Source: Cryoendolithus antarcticus (lineage: Eukaryota > Ascomycota > Dothideomycetes > Cladosporiales > Cladosporiaceae). From it: a stretch of 64,000 nt of DNA. Below are positions 62,390-64,000 of this stretch, piece by piece. How positions within the stretch are numbered: the stretch's first letter is position 1; every line of letters begins with the position of its first letter. The notes under the pieces were generated by a model, which ran no database searches, was not told where the DNA came from, and saw only the letters and a program-made list of their open reading frames with translations. The stretch covers positions 248,001 to 312,000 of the forward strand of contig NAJO01000036.1 of assembly GCA_002077065.1 (NCBI GenBank). The letters are read 5' to 3'. The position numbers were made by a program, and so were the translations under genes.

Positions 62390-64000
62390 CTACGTATCCA
62401 CATCATGCACCAACGTAGTAGCCTCTAAGGGCCGTCGCGGTCGCATTTCCACGTCCTCATCCTCACCCTTCTTCCTCTCCCACCAAGGCCTCCCCATGAA
62501 GACCACCGCGATCAGTAAGCCCATCCCTGCACTCGCAGCCCCGTACACAAACGCCATCTTGTACCCCCAAAGCGTCGCCTGCTGAGCCTGCTCAACGGTA
62601 TCGATCGGCATGTCGATCGTTGCGTAGTGCTGGACGATGAGACTGATCGGTAGCGAGAAGCTCATGGCAAGGTTCACAAGGATCGAAGTGACTGCTCCAG
62701 CGATGCCTTGATACTTCTGCGGCTGTGAAGAGGAGAGCGCGATGGTAGTAGCCGTGTAGGTCAGATCTATGCCAAGTGCAGCGAAGAGCATCGAGGGCAG
62801 CACCTCGTACCAGTAGTGTAGTGGGAATGGAACGGCGGCGAAGATCAGGGGCGCACCAACCCAGGCTAATCCAGAAAGGATCAGGATGATCTCTAAGTGA
62901 AAGCGATGTGATAGCCAGCCATTGAGAACGCAGAGGACGATGCCGCCAATCACCAAAGGCGTGTACCAGATTGAAAGGGCAATTCCCTGCATTCCCCCTG
63001 GCACTCCAGTGACGATTTCAGAGCTGAAGAATTCAGCGCTGTTGTATAGCCAGACTCCAAAGGAAGCGAAGAAGAAAAGGCAGGCGATGCAAAGTGGGAA
63101 GACTCCCCGAGGCTTGAAGAAGTCAAAGGGAAGGATCGGACATTTGGCGTACCAGCCTTCTACCCATAACGCTACTAGGAGGCATCCAGTACCGCTTGCG
63201 AGTGGGCCGCAGACGATCGGGAAGGTGAAGCCATTTCTTGACTGCTCGAATTGGTTCGCGTAGGGCTCTACGGTGAGGGCGTAGGTCACTAGGATCAGTC
63301 CAGCGGTGATAAAGAAAGCACCAACATAGTCCATGGAGAGGTCCATGTTCCTGCGGTCCATCCGATCTCGAGGTACGCAGATCCAGGCCAAGATGGCTGT
63401 GGTGACTGATGCGCAGGCTGCGACGATGAAGAACCACTTGGAGTCCTGCGCCGGCAACGCACCCCCGACCAGGAAGCCAATGTAGAAGCCGACGGGGGCG
63501 CAGGCACCATAGAGGCCGAGGACGAAGTTGTGGCGGTTCTTGTCGTTTTCGTAGAAGCTGCCGATCATCGTGAAGACTGCTGGATTCAAGGCAGCGAGGG
63601 CGAGACCTTGCATGGCACGGGAGACTTGCAGAGCCACGCCCGTGGGATAGAAGCCGGGGATGAAAGTCCAGATCGCGAGCCAAAAGAGGCCGAACATGAA
63701 CGGGCCGTAGCCGCCGTACATATCTGATATGCGGGCGAAGATCAGTAGCATGGCGCTCAATAGGAGTGTGAGGAGTGCAGCAGGCCAGAAGGCGCCTGTC
63801 GAGCCTGAGCCGATGATGTGCTGGTGGGCGAGGAGGTGTGGCAGAACGATCGCAAAGCCTGAGATGAGGTACTCGCAGAGAAATTGGGTCATTGCGATTG
63901 CGAGGCAGAAACCAGCCTCGAATGCGAAGTGACGGAACTTGCTCTGGTGCTGTGCTGGTGTCTGCGGGCCCTGATCTCGGTTGCCTTGACGTTCATGGCC
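62390..64000 (-). CDS. MFS transporter (drug/DHA-type), 5' end outside window
   Basis: Major facilitator with at least 12 helices, 536 residues visible. The frame is open to the window edge on its 5' side (from 64000 it reads GHERQGNRDQGPQ... through KFRHFAFEAG), so the start and possibly an upstream exon lie beyond. Marks: RISDMYGGYG loop (motif A position), RAMQGLALAALNPAVFTMIGSF (motif C-like region), GACAPVGFYIGFLVGGALPA, and MGRPWWERKK at the cytosolic C-terminus. Layout fits DHA2-type efflux carriers, but substrate is unknown. No intron is needed in the visible part. Confidence 0.85.
   Translation of the reverse strand, partial: GHERQGNRDQGPQTPAQHQSKFRHFAFEAGFCLAIAMTQFLCEYLISGFAIVLPHLLAHQHIIGSGSTGAFWPAALLTLLLSAMLLIFARISDMYGGYGPFMFGLFWLAIWTFIPGFYPTGVALQVSRAMQGLALAALNPAVFTMIGSFYENDKNRHNFVLGLYGACAPVGFYIGFLVGGALPAQDSKWFFIVAACASVTTAILAWICVPRDRMDRRNMDLSMDYVGAFFITAGLILVTYALTVEPYANQFEQSRNGFTFPIVCGPLASGTGCLLVALWVEGWYAKCPILPFDFFKPRGVFPLCIACLFFFASFGVWLYNSAEFFSSEIVTGVPGGMQGIALSIWYTPLVIGGIVLCVLNGWLSHRFHLEIILILSGLAWVGAPLIFAAVPFPLHYWYEVLPSMLFAALGIDLTYTATTIALSSSQPQKYQGIAGAVTSILVNLAMSFSLPISLIVQHYATIDMPIDTVEQAQQATLWGYKMAFVYGAASAGMGLLIAVVFMGRPWWERKKGEDEDVEMRPRRPLEATTLVHDVDT

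Overview
This is a gene-dense piece of nuclear DNA from a filamentous ascomycete. The evidence is genes on both strands in mixed order, mostly one to six exons, introns of about 50-65 bases with GT...CTRAC/CTGAC...AG signals, and single-copy yeast-type housekeeping genes. The protein families (PlsB-type acyltransferase with a peroxisomal tail, KEI1, an Asi-like RING membrane protein, DHA-type transporter, F-box-like arrays) fit Pezizomycotina. Dothideomycetes is my best guess, but that is inference and not shown by any single marker. I saw no rRNA, tRNA, transposon, CRISPR array or virus-like gene.

Layout. 0-3 kb: an apparently gene-free stretch, then a six-exon sugar-type MFS transporter with one intron lacking an AG acceptor. 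3-10.3 kb: PAN6 (pantothenate), DBP10 (60S biogenesis helicase), GPN2 (RNA polymerase assembly GTPase), BUB3 (spindle checkpoint). 10.4-13.4 kb: three related F-box-like genes in tandem on the minus strand, at least two with apparent frameshifts; this is the only clearly unstable region. 13.6-23.4 kb: ELP4, an orphan multipass membrane protein, a PlsB/DHAP-type acyltransferase, ESF2, TRM12, a possible 67-residue membrane protein, and a secreted EF-hand (Ssp120/nucleobindin-like) protein. 23.7-32.9 kb: IML1 (SEACIT/GATOR1), an omega-type glutathione transferase, ULA1 (NEDD8 E1 subunit), RKI1. 33.4-41.2 kb: OTU deubiquitinase, D-amino-acid oxidase with SKL tail, an orphan coiled-coil protein, DCS1 (scavenger decapping), KEI1 (IPC synthase subunit). 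41.4-51.2 kb: YPT6, NOP53, an FAD-dependent fumarate-reductase-like enzyme, PPG1 phosphatase, FIG4 phosphatase. 51.7-64 kb: RING membrane ligase, F-box/WD/UIM protein, a small PPxY protein ending in CC, an F-box protein, and an MFS transporter whose 5' end lies beyond the window.

Functionally this is ordinary core genome: ribosome and tRNA biogenesis (DBP10, ESF2, NOP53, TRM12, ELP4), ubiquitin/NEDD8 control (ULA1, OTU, RING ligase, several F-box proteins), endomembrane and lipid control (YPT6, FIG4, KEI1, IML1, PlsB), and two enzymes with peroxisomal tails. There is no biosynthetic cluster or defence island. I did not find a convincing new system. The items most worth a second look are the decaying F-box-like array, the transporter intron without AG, a likely GC-AG intron in ULA1, an in-frame retainable intron through the HIT domain of DCS1, and several orphan proteins. 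Exon joins were set by family conservation plus reading-frame arithmetic, not by transcript data.
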